A DNA stretch of 64,000 bases from Rhizobium sp. Root1334. Lineage in GTDB: Bacteria; Pseudomonadota; Alphaproteobacteria; Rhizobiales; Rhizobiaceae. Position 1 is the first letter of the stretch. Each line of letters begins with the position of its first letter. Positions 41,222 through 50,582 of the stretch are shown here, in pieces. A model generated the notes under the pieces. That model was not told the DNA's origin. It was given only the letters and a program-made list of their open reading frames with translations, and searched no databases. Both the position numbers and the translations under genes were made by a program. Location of the stretch: the NCBI RefSeq assembly GCF_001426665.1, contig NZ_LMEY01000001.1:871000-934999 (forward strand), given 5' to 3'.

Positions 41222-43753
41222 TCAGCTCTTGGCGAGCTCGGTTCCCGGTGCGCGGGTCGCCTCGCGGTCCTTCCACCAACGGCTGAGGAACAGAAGGATC
41301 GGGCCACCGATATAGATCGACGAAGTTGTCGCAACGACGACGCCGAACACCATCGGCCAGGCGAAAGGCTTCACCGGATCGCCACCCCAGATCGCCATCG
41401 GCAACAGCGACGCGAGAATAGCGACAGAGGTAAAGATGCATCGCATCACCACCTGGTTGATAGACAGGTCGATCAGGTCGGTAAACGGCATCGTCTTGTA
41501 CTTACGCAGGTTCTCACGCATACGGTCATAGACGACGACCTTGTCGTTGACCGAGTAACCAATCAGCGTCAGCACCGCCGCAATAGCCGTCAGGTTGAAG
41601 TCGATCTGCGTCAGCGCAAAGAAACCGATCATCTTCGTAATGTCGAGGATAAGGGTAACGATTGCACCCACCGCGAAATGCCACTCGAAGCGCCACCAGA
41701 TATAGAACAGGATCGCCACCATCGCGAGGCCGACGGCGAGGAAGCCCGAACGCGCCAATTCCGCACTGATGGTCGGCCCGACCACTTCGGTACGCTCGAA
41801 AGCAGCACCCGGGATGGCCTCAGCGACGGCACCCTTGATGGCGTTCAGAGCAACCGTCTGCTCCGCCTCACCGCCCGGCTGACGCTGGACGCGGATCAGA
41901 ACCGACTTGCCCTGATCGAAATCCTGCAGCGCCACTTCACCAATGTTCAATTCCTCGAGCTTGGGCCGCAATGCGCCAAGGTCGAGCTGCGTCTGCGAGG
42001 TTGCCTCGACTTGAATACCACCGACGAAGTCGATGCCGTAGTTGAGGCCAGGCGTGAAGAACAGCACGACAGAGCTGGTCGACAGGAACGCCGACATGCC
42101 GATCGCAACGTAACGGCCGCGCATGAACGAGAAAGTCGGGATCGCAGGAACCTTGCCGAAGATCGAATGGATCTCGATCTTCTTTAGCTTCTGACGCACA
42201 ACCATCTGGTACATCATCAGGCGTACGACGGTGATCGAGGTGAACATCGAGATGACGATACCGATCATCATGGTGATGGCGAAGCCGCGGACCGGGCCAG
42301 TGCCGAACATGAAGAGCAGGATGGTGCCAACCAGCGTCGTCACGTTGCCGTCAACGATTGTGGCAAATGCCTTGTTGAAACCGACATCGAGGGCCTTCAT
42401 CGCACCCGCGCCAGCCGCCGTCTCCTCACGGATACGGGCGTTGATGAGAATATTGGCATCGACGGCCATCCCGATACCCAGAATGATACCGGCAATACCG
42501 GGAAGCGTCAGCGTCGAACCCAGCATGCCGAGCACGGCGATCGTCAATACGGTGTGCAGGACGAGGCCGATATTGGCGATCACACCCCAGGATGTGTAGA
42601 GCACCAGCATCATAACGACGACGGCGGCAAAGCCGGCAAGACCGGTATAGACACCCATGCGGATGGAGTCGGAACCGAGATTTGGACCGACGGAGCGTTC
42701 TTCGATGATGGTCAACGGGGCCGGCAGGGCGCCGGAGCGCAGCAGTGCCGAAAGGACAGTTGCTTCCTGTGCGGTGAAGTTACCGCTGATCTGGCCCTGG
42801 CCGCCAGGGATCGGTTCGTTGATGCGCGGCGCTGTCAGAACCTTGCCGTCGAGAACGATGGCGAAAGGCAAGCCGACATTATCGCGGGTGATTTCGGCAA
42901 ACTGACGTGCACCCTGGCTGTCAAACGTGAAGGAAACGATTGGTTCGTTGGTCTGCTGGTTAAAGCCGGCCTTGGCGTCTGCGAGACGTTCGCCGGAAAT
43001 CGCAACCCGGCTTTCGACAGCGTATTTCGCGCCATCATTGGTGCCCGGCAGGATGTCAACGCCGCGCGGCGGTGTCGTGGTGTTCGGGTCGACCGACGTG
43101 TCGACCATATGGAAGCTCATCTGCGCGGTCGAGCCAAGCAGCTGGCGCAAGCGTGTCGGGTCCTGCAGGCCCGGCAACTGGACGAGAATACGGTCGGAAC
43201 CAACACGCTGGATCAGCGGTTCGGCAACGCCGACTTGGTCGACGCGGCGGCGGATGATTTCAAGGCTCTGATCTACAGCCGCCGTCATACGCTCGCTGAG
43301 ACCGGCCTCTGTCAGCTTGATGGTGATCGTATCGTCAGCCGTCGTGACGTCGATATCGGAGGTTGCCGTACCGAAGCCGAGCGTACCCGCCGGAACGGCA
43401 AGTTCCTGGATCTTCGGCATGATCTTGTCGCGATCGGCCTGATCGGGGATCTTGACGGCGATGGAATCACCGGCAATGCGAGCCGAGGATGTTGGAAGCC
43501 GTTCGGTGCGAAGCGCACCGCGGATATCGTCGAGCAGCGTGTTAAGACGCGCTTGCCGCAGGCCGGCCGCATCGACCTCCAGAACCAGATGGGAGCCGCC
43601 CTTCAGGTCAAGGCCGAGCGTAACCGGCTTGACCGGCAGGAAAGAAGCATATTGCTGCTGGACCGAGGCCGGCAGTACGTTGGGCAGCGCCGCGAGTATC
43701 CCAAAAAGGGTAACCGCGACATAGGCCAGAATGGCCCATTTCGAAGTGCGCAT
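41222..43753 (-). CDS. secDF: SecDF fused protein-export membrane protein
   Basis: An 843-residue fusion of SecD and SecF, which use the proton gradient to help SecYEG complete export. The SecD half starts with a membrane helix (KWAILAYVAVTLFGILAAL), then the conserved GLDLKGGSHLVLEVD (D1), a periplasmic P1 domain and five further helices. The SecF half begins about residue 545 with GIDFVGGIQVEA and ends in a helix-rich region. Fused SecDF is usual in Rhizobiaceae, where many other bacteria have two genes. The ribosome site GGAACC lies about 6 bases before the start. YajC is not adjacent. A good terminator follows. Confidence 0.95.
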   Translation of the reverse strand: MRTSKWAILAYVAVTLFGILAALPNVLPASVQQQYASFLPVKPVTLGLDLKGGSHLVLEVDAAGLRQARLNTLLDDIRGALRTERLPTSSARIAGDSIAVKIPDQADRDKIMPKIQELAVPAGTLGFGTATSDIDVTTADDTITIKLTEAGLSERMTAAVDQSLEIIRRRVDQVGVAEPLIQRVGSDRILVQLPGLQDPTRLRQLLGSTAQMSFHMVDTSVDPNTTTPPRGVDILPGTNDGAKYAVESRVAISGERLADAKAGFNQQTNEPIVSFTFDSQGARQFAEITRDNVGLPFAIVLDGKVLTAPRINEPIPGGQGQISGNFTAQEATVLSALLRSGALPAPLTIIEERSVGPNLGSDSIRMGVYTGLAGFAAVVVMMLVLYTSWGVIANIGLVLHTVLTIAVLGMLGSTLTLPGIAGIILGIGMAVDANILINARIREETAAGAGAMKALDVGFNKAFATIVDGNVTTLVGTILLFMFGTGPVRGFAITMMIGIVISMFTSITVVRLMMYQMVVRQKLKKIEIHSIFGKVPAIPTFSFMRGRYVAIGMSAFLSTSSVVLFFTPGLNYGIDFVGGIQVEATSQTQLDLGALRPKLEELNIGEVALQDFDQGKSVLIRVQRQPGGEAEQTVALNAIKGAVAEAIPGAAFERTEVVGPTISAELARSGFLAVGLAMVAILFYIWWRFEWHFAVGAIVTLILDITKMIGFFALTQIDFNLTAIAAVLTLIGYSVNDKVVVYDRMRENLRKYKTMPFTDLIDLSINQVVMRCIFTSVAILASLLPMAIWGGDPVKPFAWPMVFGVVVATTSSIYIGGPILLFLSRWWKDREATRAPGTELAKS

Positions 43754-43863
43754 GTTGAGGTTCCATTATAGTCCGCGTTCCTCAGGCAATGCCCAGGACA
43801 GCGGATGTGATGCGTAAAGGAAATGTTGCGCTGACGCGCTAGGACTGCCCGCAAGGACAGTTA

Positions 43864-44292
43864 TCAGACGTTGGACGCAGGTGGTCCACGTACACGAACA
43901 ATACCGCCAGGCGCGGCGGTGAGAACAGCTTCCGAAAAAGCTGCAAGGGACATGCTGCCGTAAAGGACAGTAGCAACCAAAACCGGTGCCGGAAGCAGCA
44001 ATGGCCCCGGCCCACCCGGCGAGGCTTTGCCATCGGCCCTGTCAGCGGTAAAGCGCAGATCTGCAACGGGAAAAGCCCGTACGATGTGACGCGAAAGGGC
44101 GGTATCGGACGTGCCGCTTTCCGGAATGGAGAAATTCCCGGCGCCTTGCTGCGTGGCAAACCGCGACGAAAAACCTTGCGCCGAAGCAACGAACTGCATG
44201 GCAATGGCAGCTGCCAGAATCCACAGCACGGCAAAAAGCTTGCCTGCCTGGCTCCTGTCGATGCTGTTGCCGTTCATGCCCATCGAGGACAT
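43864..44292 (-). CDS. small membrane-anchored protein, unknown function
   Basis: A 142-residue protein with one N-terminal membrane helix (AGKLFAVLWILAAAIAMQFVAS) that may be an uncleaved anchor or a signal peptide. The rest is Ala/Gly/Pro-rich with a second mildly hydrophobic segment (LLLPAPVLVATVLYGSMSLAAF), so a two-helix hairpin is possible. No domain is recognised. The ATG at 44292 has GGAAGG with 3-5 base spacing; ATGs at 44283 and 44277 are alternatives. It is 110 bases upstream of secDF on the same strand, but any functional link is speculation. Confidence 0.55.
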   Translation of the reverse strand: MSSMGMNGNSIDRSQAGKLFAVLWILAAAIAMQFVASAQGFSSRFATQQGAGNFSIPESGTSDTALSRHIVRAFPVADLRFTADRADGKASPGGPGPLLLPAPVLVATVLYGSMSLAAFSEAVLTAAPGGIVRVRGPPASNV

Positions 44293-44441
44293 TGTCCTTC
44301 CCGTTGGCGTGCCATTTTCACAGCAGGTCGCCGAATTGCACGCCGATTCACCGTGCAAGCGGGCCTAAAAACCATCGCCCGGCGCCAAAGTCAAATCTTA
44401 CCATCAGTCACGTCCGTTGAACATCCTTGAGGCTGCCGCTC

Positions 44442-46052
44442 TCAGGCCGTGACCCCAGCGGTTCGCGTCTGGTGGATTTCAATCAGCGAAGGACCGCCGC
44501 GTTTGCGTGCGTCCATCAGTGCCGCGCCCAGATCGCCCGCCTTCGACAGCCGCACCGCCGGTACGCCATAGGCGCTGGCGGCGAGCAGGAAATCCGGGGC
44601 GGATGGCTTTACGCCTTCCGGCGTGATCCCGGATTCAACCATGAAGCTCTCGATCTCCTGGTATCCGTCATTGTTCCAGACGGTGAAGATCACATTTGCG
44701 TTGATATCTGCCGCCGACCCAAGTTCGGCCAGCGAGAACTGGATTCCCCCATCGCCGACAAGGCAGATGACCGGGCTTTCCGGATCAGCCACAGCCGCAC
44801 CGACAGCTGCTGGTGGCGCATAACCCAGCGCACCGAAACCGGTTGCTGAGTTGAACCAGCTCTTTGCCCGCGGCGCGTCGCAATAGAGATTGCCGGCGTA
44901 AACGGCCTGAGTGCTATCCCCAACGATCACCGCATCCGGCAAGGCTTGATAGATAGTGTCGATCACGGCAATTTCCGCCCGCATCTTTGCGGTCAGCTCG
45001 GCCATCGCTGCCTTGCGGGTTGCCGCTGCACGCTCTGCAGCCCGTGCCGCGGGTTTTGCGGTAAGGAATACAAGGATGCCGGATATCGCCGCCTTGGCGC
45101 CCGACAAAATGGAAAGCGCTGCATGTGGCCCGCGCGCGAGCTGTGCTGCGTCGATATCGGTGCGGATCAGATTTCCGAGGATCGGGAAGCCGCCATCCGC
45201 ATACATATCGTAGTCGGTCTGTCCCATCTCGGTTCCGAGTGCGATCACCAGGTCGGCATCGGAAATCAGCGAGCGGACGGCCTTAAGGCTGGGGCTTGCC
45301 GGAACCCGGAGCGGATGACCAGCGAGCATGCCACGCGCATTGACGGTCATGACAACAGGCGCGCCGATGCGCTCAGCCAGCTCTCGAATTTCAGCTTCGG
45401 CCGTGATTGCGCCGCCGCCACAGAGAATGACCGGGCGTTGCGCATCGCCACAGAAAATGGCGGCTTTCTGCAGTGTTTCAGCATCAGCTCGCGGACGGGT
45501 CGCCGCCGCTTTGCGGAGTGGCGGCGTGCTGATGCGCGCCGTCATCACGTCGGTCGGGATTTCGATATGCACCGGCCCCGGCCTACCGGAGGTGAGGATG
45601 GCAAAGGCGCGCTCGACCACGGGACCAAGATCAGCGGGGTTGAGCAAGGTCTGCGAATAGAGCGCCAGCGTCTTGATCATGCCGTGCTGGTCAGGCAGTT
45701 CATGCAGCAGTCCACGGCCATGGCCGAGGGAATCGCGGCGGTTGACGCCTGATATCACCAGCATCGGGATCGAGTCCTGCCGCGCCTGCGCCATCGCTGT
45801 GATGGTATTCGTCAGTCCCGGCCCGGTGATGACCAGCGCCACACCTGGCTTGCCGCTGACCCGGGCGTAACCATCGGCCATGAAGCCAGCGCCCTGTTCG
45901 TGGCGCGGCGTCACATGGCGGATTTTTGAAGCCGCAAGGCCGCGATAGAGCTCGACCGTATGCACACCCGGAATGCCGAACACGACTTCGACGCCATTGG
46001 CCTCAAGCAGATCGACCAGCACTTCACCGACGGTTTTCAGTGCCTCGCTCAT
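44442..46052 (-). CDS. aruI: ThDP-dependent decarboxylase, probably 2-ketoarginine decarboxylase (AruI-like)
   Basis: A 536-residue acetolactate-synthase-superfamily enzyme. The N-terminal ThDP Glu lies in PRHEQGAGFMADGYAR, and the C-terminal ThDP/Mg motif runs from GDGGIQFSLAELG to NNDGY. By neighbourhood with an AruH-like transaminase and a polar amino-acid importer, it is best read as 5-guanidino-2-oxopentanoate decarboxylase, giving 4-guanidinobutanal and CO2 in the arginine transaminase pathway. Sequence alone would also allow another 2-oxo-acid decarboxylase or an acetolactate synthase-like enzyme; no regulatory subunit gene (ilvH) is nearby, which argues against acetolactate synthase. 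Its start overlaps the stop of the transaminase gene (ATGA). Confidence 0.78.
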   Translation of the reverse strand: MSEALKTVGEVLVDLLEANGVEVVFGIPGVHTVELYRGLAASKIRHVTPRHEQGAGFMADGYARVSGKPGVALVITGPGLTNTITAMAQARQDSIPMLVISGVNRRDSLGHGRGLLHELPDQHGMIKTLALYSQTLLNPADLGPVVERAFAILTSGRPGPVHIEIPTDVMTARISTPPLRKAAATRPRADAETLQKAAIFCGDAQRPVILCGGGAITAEAEIRELAERIGAPVVMTVNARGMLAGHPLRVPASPSLKAVRSLISDADLVIALGTEMGQTDYDMYADGGFPILGNLIRTDIDAAQLARGPHAALSILSGAKAAISGILVFLTAKPAARAAERAAATRKAAMAELTAKMRAEIAVIDTIYQALPDAVIVGDSTQAVYAGNLYCDAPRAKSWFNSATGFGALGYAPPAAVGAAVADPESPVICLVGDGGIQFSLAELGSAADINANVIFTVWNNDGYQEIESFMVESGITPEGVKPSAPDFLLAASAYGVPAVRLSKAGDLGAALMDARKRGGPSLIEIHQTRTAGVTA

Positions 46053-47239
46053 GCCCGGCGCTCCTTAGGCATCTGCAGCCGGATCGCCAGCTTGGTGATG
46101 CGCTGGCAGGCTTCCTGAATGACGGTATCCGGCACCGTCAAGCTAACGCGCACGAATGAGGTCGCCTCATTGCCGAACGAAGCACCCGGCATCACTGCGA
46201 CATGCTCCTGCTCCAGAAGCATCCAGGCAAAGGCTTCACCCGTCAGGCCAGTGCCTGCCACGTCGATCAGGGTGAACATACCGGCTTCCGGCGGCAGCGG
46301 CACGATACCGGGCACATTCGACAGCCCCTCGACGATCAGGTCCGCCCGCGTCTTGTAGGACGCGCGCATAGCAGCGGACGTGCCGATTTCATGGGTCAGC
46401 GCATAGGCCGTCATGTCGGCGATGAAGGGCTGAACGCCGAAAAGCATGGTTTCGGATACCGGGAGCAAACGGCTGGCGAATTCAACGGGGCCGATCGCCC
46501 AGCCGCTGCGGAAACCGGGCGCGGCGTGCGACTTGGAAATCGACGATACGACGATGGTGCGTTCGGCAAGGTCCGGATCGTCAAAGGGTGAGGCGAACGG
46601 GCCGTTGAAGATCAGCTCCTCATAGACCTCGTCGCAGACGATCCAGAGATCATGCTTGCGGCAGATATCGCCGATCGCCTTGATCTCATCCGCGGTCAGC
46701 ACGGCACCAGTCGGATTGTGCGGCGTGTTGAGCAGCAACACCCGGCATTTCGAGGTGATCGCCTTTTCAAGGTCGGCGGCCTGCATGTGAAAGCCATGCT
46801 CGGGCTTCAATGGCACGGTGACGCGATGAGCGCCGGTCGACTGGATGACCCCGTCATAGGTGGCATAGAGCGGATCGCCGACCAGCACACCGTCACCCGC
46901 CTCGACCAGGCCGAGCATGACCGCAAACAACGCGGTCTGCGTGCCCGGGAAGCAAAGCACGTTTTCCGCCGTCACATCCGCGCGGCGCTTGCCGTAGCGG
47001 GCGGTCAGCGCATTGACCACCGAGGGCTCTCCACGACCATTGGAATAGCGGTAACGTCCAGCATTCATCGCCCGCTGTGCTTCAGCCAGCAACGAGGCAT
47101 CCGGCGGCATGTCGGGTTCACCAATCGTCAGCTGGATGACCTCCGTGCCGCTTGCCTGCATCTGCCGTGCGCGGATGTGCAGCGCCCATTTTTCCGATCC
47201 GAGATCGGCCAGACGGTCGGTGATCGATGAATAGCGCAT
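46049..47239 (-). CDS. aruH: class I/II aminotransferase, probably arginine:pyruvate transaminase (AruH-like)
   Basis: A 396-residue fold-type I PLP enzyme. Landmarks are TIGEPDMPPD near residue 39, NTPHNPTGAVL (substrate/PLP contact), VCDEVYEEL and the PLP Lys in SSISKSHAAPGFRSGW. Members use aromatic, branched or basic amino acids. The gene next to it encodes an AruI-like decarboxylase and the divergent operon an importer typical of basic amino acids, so arginine to 2-ketoarginine is the likely reaction. GGAGG lies 5 bases before the start. The order DDAH-like, TetR, aruH, aruI indicates a single leftward operon. Confidence 0.8.
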   Translation of the reverse strand: MRYSSITDRLADLGSEKWALHIRARQMQASGTEVIQLTIGEPDMPPDASLLAEAQRAMNAGRYRYSNGRGEPSVVNALTARYGKRRADVTAENVLCFPGTQTALFAVMLGLVEAGDGVLVGDPLYATYDGVIQSTGAHRVTVPLKPEHGFHMQAADLEKAITSKCRVLLLNTPHNPTGAVLTADEIKAIGDICRKHDLWIVCDEVYEELIFNGPFASPFDDPDLAERTIVVSSISKSHAAPGFRSGWAIGPVEFASRLLPVSETMLFGVQPFIADMTAYALTHEIGTSAAMRASYKTRADLIVEGLSNVPGIVPLPPEAGMFTLIDVAGTGLTGEAFAWMLLEQEHVAVMPGASFGNEATSFVRVSLTVPDTVIQEACQRITKLAIRLQMPKERRA

Positions 47240-47258
47240 AGGAGCCTCCTGCCCTCAG

Positions 47259-47888
47259 TCAAAATATTGCGGCATCCCTGCCAAACGGCAATCCCAACAG
47301 GGCCTCGCTCGACGACAATGCGATTGCCACAAGCTCGGCCTCTTCGAAAAGCTCGCCGGCAAGGCAGGCTTCCAGCCACAACCCGTCTATCATGCCATTG
47401 ATGGCAATCGCATGGCGGCGGCAATCTGCCTCCTCCGACGGCCGACCTTTCGCCTTCAGGAAATCGCCGATCAAGCCCTGCAAATCATTGCGGAAACCGA
47501 GATAGCCTTCGCGGTGGATGGCGGCAAGCTCCGGATCCAGCCGGACCTGGCTGATGAACGACGCCCAGAGCGACAGGCTGCGGTCATTGGCAACCGGCGC
47601 CGTCAGGTTGAGCGTGATGAAACGCTTCAGCCGTGTTCCCGGATCGCCCGAAACATCGGATGCCTTGGCCGCAAATGTGGCGAGCACCGAGCGATAGGCC
47701 TCCTCCACCATCTGGTCCTTGGACGCGAAATAATGCCGTACGAGACCGGCGGTGACGCCGGCCCGGATGGCGATCTGGCGGACGGTCGCACCGCGCAGGC
47801 CAAGCTCGGCAATCGTATCGAGGGTTGCCTCGATCAACTCCTGCCGCCGCTCTCCCTCCGGTGCGCGATGGAACGTCCGGCGGCTCAT
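47259..47888 (-). CDS. TetR-family repressor, BetI-like
   Basis: A 209-residue regulator. The N-terminal HTH (ELIEATLDTIAELGLRGATV, then QIAIRAGVTAGLVRHYFASK) is typical TetR, and the C-terminal ligand domain has the BetI-like pattern (LWASFISQVRLDPELAAIHRE, AINGMIDGLWLEACL). The start at 47888 overlaps the stop of the DDAH-like gene by four bases. It likely senses arginine or a guanidino intermediate and controls both the catabolic operon it belongs to and the divergent importer operon. A candidate operator is the 8-bp inverted repeat at 48821-48845. Confidence 0.85.
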   Translation of the reverse strand: MSRRTFHRAPEGERRQELIEATLDTIAELGLRGATVRQIAIRAGVTAGLVRHYFASKDQMVEEAYRSVLATFAAKASDVSGDPGTRLKRFITLNLTAPVANDRSLSLWASFISQVRLDPELAAIHREGYLGFRNDLQGLIGDFLKAKGRPSEEADCRRHAIAINGMIDGLWLEACLAGELFEEAELVAIALSSSEALLGLPFGRDAAIF

Positions 47889-48763
47889 GCGGCTCGCCGC
47901 AGGACCGGCCGGGTCAGGCAGGTCGGGCCGCCTTCGCAGGCGATACACAGCGCGTCAGCCTCGAAGGTCTCGACCTTGCAGCCCGCCGCTTCCATCGCCG
48001 CCTTGGTCTTGGGGAAACCGGCGACCATGATGACTTCGTTCGGCCGGACCGGCAGCACGTTGAGGCTCAAACCGTTGCTGGCATGAAACTCGTCGGCCGG
48101 CGCCTCGATCAGGGTGATGCCCCATTCTTTCAGGAGTTGGTAGAACGACGCCGGCAACAGCGGCGCGAACACCAGCGCCAGATCGCGCGACAGCGGGCTC
48201 ATCACCGACATCAGGTGCAGGCAGGCTTCCTCGCCATGCCAGAGCGGCAGGTCGTAACCCAGCACGGTGATGCCGTGCGGAGCGAGCATTTCCGTCAGCT
48301 GGGAGATGCCCTCCTCGTTGGTGCGTACGCCGCGGCCGACAACAAGCGTTTCGGCATCGAGCCAGATGCAGTCGCCGCCCTCCACGGTTCCCGGTGAAAC
48401 GATGCGGCCGAGGATCGGGATGCCGGCCGCCTTGTAGGCCGCTTCGTGCAGCGCTGTTTCCTTTTCGCGCAGCGGCTTTCCCATGCGCAGGAGGATAGCG
48501 CCATGATCGGACATCAGCGACGGATCATGTGTGAACATGGCATCGGCGAGACCATCGCCCTTGTCCTCCAGCCAGAGGATTTCTGCACCGGACTTTTCCA
48601 CCAGCCGCGCAAATTCCGTATACTGGTGCACGGCCTTCTCGCCGTTAAAGGTGGGGCCATAGTGCCATTTCGCAGGATCGGCAGCGGCAAGGCTGGCGCC
48701 TGGCCGGCGCATCAGCACGCGTGTCAGATTGGCCGACATTTCCTGCGAACCATAAGCCGTCAT
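47885..48763 (-). CDS. guanidino-group-modifying hydrolase (dimethylargininase/arginine-deiminase-like)
   Basis: A 292-residue member of the amidinotransferase/DDAH superfamily. Family elements seen are FTHDPSLM near residue 78, the EGGDCIWL acidic motif, catalytic His in CLHLMSVMSPL and the near-C-terminal catalytic Cys in EGGPTCLTRPV. DDAH enzymes cut N-omega-methylated arginines to citrulline and methylamines; relatives deiminate arginine itself. In this operon it could feed methylated arginine into catabolism or offer a parallel arginine route beside transamination. AGGAG lies 6 bases before the ATG. It is the first gene of the leftward operon. Confidence 0.82.
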   Translation of the reverse strand: MTAYGSQEMSANLTRVLMRRPGASLAAADPAKWHYGPTFNGEKAVHQYTEFARLVEKSGAEILWLEDKGDGLADAMFTHDPSLMSDHGAILLRMGKPLREKETALHEAAYKAAGIPILGRIVSPGTVEGGDCIWLDAETLVVGRGVRTNEEGISQLTEMLAPHGITVLGYDLPLWHGEEACLHLMSVMSPLSRDLALVFAPLLPASFYQLLKEWGITLIEAPADEFHASNGLSLNVLPVRPNEVIMVAGFPKTKAAMEAAGCKVETFEADALCIACEGGPTCLTRPVLRRAA

Positions 48764-48820
48764 CGTCTACTCCTGTTGGAAAATCATTCATCTGGCGGGG
48801 CTGCCAAAAAAGCAGCGTCG

Positions 48821-48845
48821 AAATTATTATACGGTTGAATAATTT
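48821..48845. promoter_or_regulatory. 8-bp inverted repeat in the divergent promoter region, candidate TetR operator
   Basis: AAATTATT (48821-48828) and AATAATTT (48838-48845) are perfect inverted copies separated by nine bases. They lie between the DDAH-like gene (start 48763) and the importer ATPase gene (start 48974), where a TetR regulator of both would bind. A second small hairpin, GCTGC/GCAGC, lies around 48800-48816. Confidence 0.5.
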
Positions 48846-48973
48846 CTGCACAAGTGCCACGATGCGCTTCATGGAACAGCGTGACAGGCAAAAATGCCGC
48901 ACGACAGACTAAACAGGGGAACTGTTTTCATGCGTTCAGATTTGGCGACCTGTCTCGACAGGACAGACTTTTC

Positions 48974-49747
48974 ATGACGAAACCAGCCCAGGCGATTGCG
49001 GTCACAAACCTCCACAAACGTTTCGGGCCGCTCGAAGTGCTCAAGGGCGTTTCACTGACTGCAAATGAAGGCGACGTCATCGCCATCATCGGCGGCAGCG
49101 GTTCGGGCAAATCGACCTTCCTGCGCTGTATCAACATGCTGGAACTGCCGACATCCGGTTCGGTCACGGTGCATGGCGAAACCATCGCCATGAAGAAAGA
49201 CGGTCACGGCGGCCTGATGCCCGCGGACCGCAAACAGGTGCAGCGCCTGCGCACCCAGCTCGGCATGGTGTTCCAGAGTTTCAATCTCTGGCAGCACATG
49301 ACCATCCTCCAGAACGTCATCGAAGTTCCGATCCATGTGCTCGGCAAATCCAAGGACGAGGCCACGGCCACCGGCGAAGCGCTTTTGCGGCGCGTCGGCC
49401 TGTTCGAGAAACGCGATGCCTATCCGGCCTTCCTTTCCGGCGGCCAGCAGCAGCGGGCGGCGATCGCCCGGGCCTTGGCGATCCAGCCGCTGGTTATGCT
49501 GTTCGACGAGCCGACTTCAGCGCTTGATCCGCAGCTCGTTGGTGAGGTGCTGACGGTCATCGGTGATCTTGCCAAGGAAAAGCGCACGATGATCCTGGTC
49601 ACCCACGAGATGAAGTTTGCCCGCAACGTTGCCAACCACATCGTCTTCCTCGCCGATGGCGTCATCGACGAACAGGGAACGCCGGACGAAATCTTTGGAA
49701 ATCCGAGGTCCGAACGCCTGAAGAAATTCATCAGCTCCATCCACTGA
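48974..49747 (+). CDS. polar amino-acid ABC transporter ATPase (HisP-like)
   Basis: A 257-residue ATPase of the HisP/ArtP/GlnQ group. Motifs: Walker A GGSGSGKST, Q-loop MVFQSFNLWQHMT, signature LSGGQQQRAAIARAL, Walker B MLFDEPTSALDP and H-loop LVTHEM. The short insert GGLMPADRKQVQRLRTQLG after the Walker A domain is typical of histidine/arginine/lysine uptake ATPases. The ATG at 48974 is preferred over frames starting further upstream, which would cross the promoter region. Together with the next three genes it forms an importer for basic amino acids or related guanidino compounds. Confidence 0.9.
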   Translation: MTKPAQAIAVTNLHKRFGPLEVLKGVSLTANEGDVIAIIGGSGSGKSTFLRCINMLELPTSGSVTVHGETIAMKKDGHGGLMPADRKQVQRLRTQLGMVFQSFNLWQHMTILQNVIEVPIHVLGKSKDEATATGEALLRRVGLFEKRDAYPAFLSGGQQQRAAIARALAIQPLVMLFDEPTSALDPQLVGEVLTVIGDLAKEKRTMILVTHEMKFARNVANHIVFLADGVIDEQGTPDEIFGNPRSERLKKFISSIH

Positions 49748-49775
49748 AACCACGAAAACCAAAAAAGGGAACAGC

Positions 49776-50558
49776 ATGAAAAAGACGCTCAAAACCATCG
49801 CCTTGTCGCTCGCCCTGGGCATTGTTGCCGCCGGCGCCGTCGCCGCCGAACCCCTCAAGGTCGGCTTCGCGGCCGAGCCCTACCCGCCCTTCACCTCGCC
49901 GGATGCCTCGGGCAACTGGGAAGGCTGGGAAGTTGAATTCGAGAAGGCCATCTGCGCGGAAGCCAAGCTTGAATGCGTGATCACGCCGGTCGCCTGGGAT
50001 GGCATCATTCCGGCGCTGACCTCGAAGAAGATCGACATGATCATCGGTTCGATGTCGATCACCGAGGAACGCCTGAAGACCATCGATTTCTCCGACAAGT
50101 ACTACAACACTCCGACCGGCGTCATCGGCCCGAAGAGCGAGAGCTTCGAAGCCACACCTGAAGGTCTGAAAGGCAAGACGATCGGCGTTCAGGTTTCGAC
50201 CATCCACCAGGTCTATGCCAACAAGTATTTCGGTGAAAACGGCGCGACCGTGAAGGAATATCAGACGCAGGACGAAGCCAACAACGACCTCGCCGCCGGC
50301 CGTCTCGACGCCGTCCAGGCCGACAGCATCGCGCTCGGCGCATTCCTGAAAAGCGATCAGGGCAAGGAATGCTGCGACCTGAAGGGCATGGTCAAGGATG
50401 ATCCGGCCATTCTCGGTGCCGGTGTCGGCATCGGCATCCGCAAGGGTGAGGACGAGCTGAAGGCCAAGCTGAACGCCGCCATCAAGGCAATCCGCGCCAA
50501 CGGCACCTACGACACGTTCTCCAAGAAGTATTTCGACTTCGACGTTTACGGGCAGTGA
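49776..50558 (+). CDS. periplasmic basic amino-acid binding protein (SBP family 3)
   Basis: A 260-residue binding protein of the lysine/arginine/ornithine-histidine group. A Sec signal peptide ends near AVAA-EP (residues 24-26). The family motif GSMSITEERLKTIDFSDKYY lies at about residues 90-110, and the ligand-contact VQVSTIHQVYANKYF and DAVQADSIAL segments follow. Asp and Ser/Thr residues in these segments normally hold the amino group and carboxylate of the ligand. The ribosome site AAGGG is good. A RIME-like repeat with two strong hairpins follows the stop, which may raise its expression over that of the permeases. Confidence 0.9.
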   Translation: MKKTLKTIALSLALGIVAAGAVAAEPLKVGFAAEPYPPFTSPDASGNWEGWEVEFEKAICAEAKLECVITPVAWDGIIPALTSKKIDMIIGSMSITEERLKTIDFSDKYYNTPTGVIGPKSESFEATPEGLKGKTIGVQVSTIHQVYANKYFGENGATVKEYQTQDEANNDLAAGRLDAVQADSIALGAFLKSDQGKECCDLKGMVKDDPAILGAGVGIGIRKGEDELKAKLNAAIKAIRANGTYDTFSKKYFDFDVYGQ

Positions 50559-50582
50559 TGCGGCCGACAGAGCGGCTCAACG

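Noticed and set aside
41210-42187. 325-codon frame on + opposite secDF
   Set aside because: Composition dominated by Arg, Asp and His, no ribosome site; secDF on the other strand is certain.
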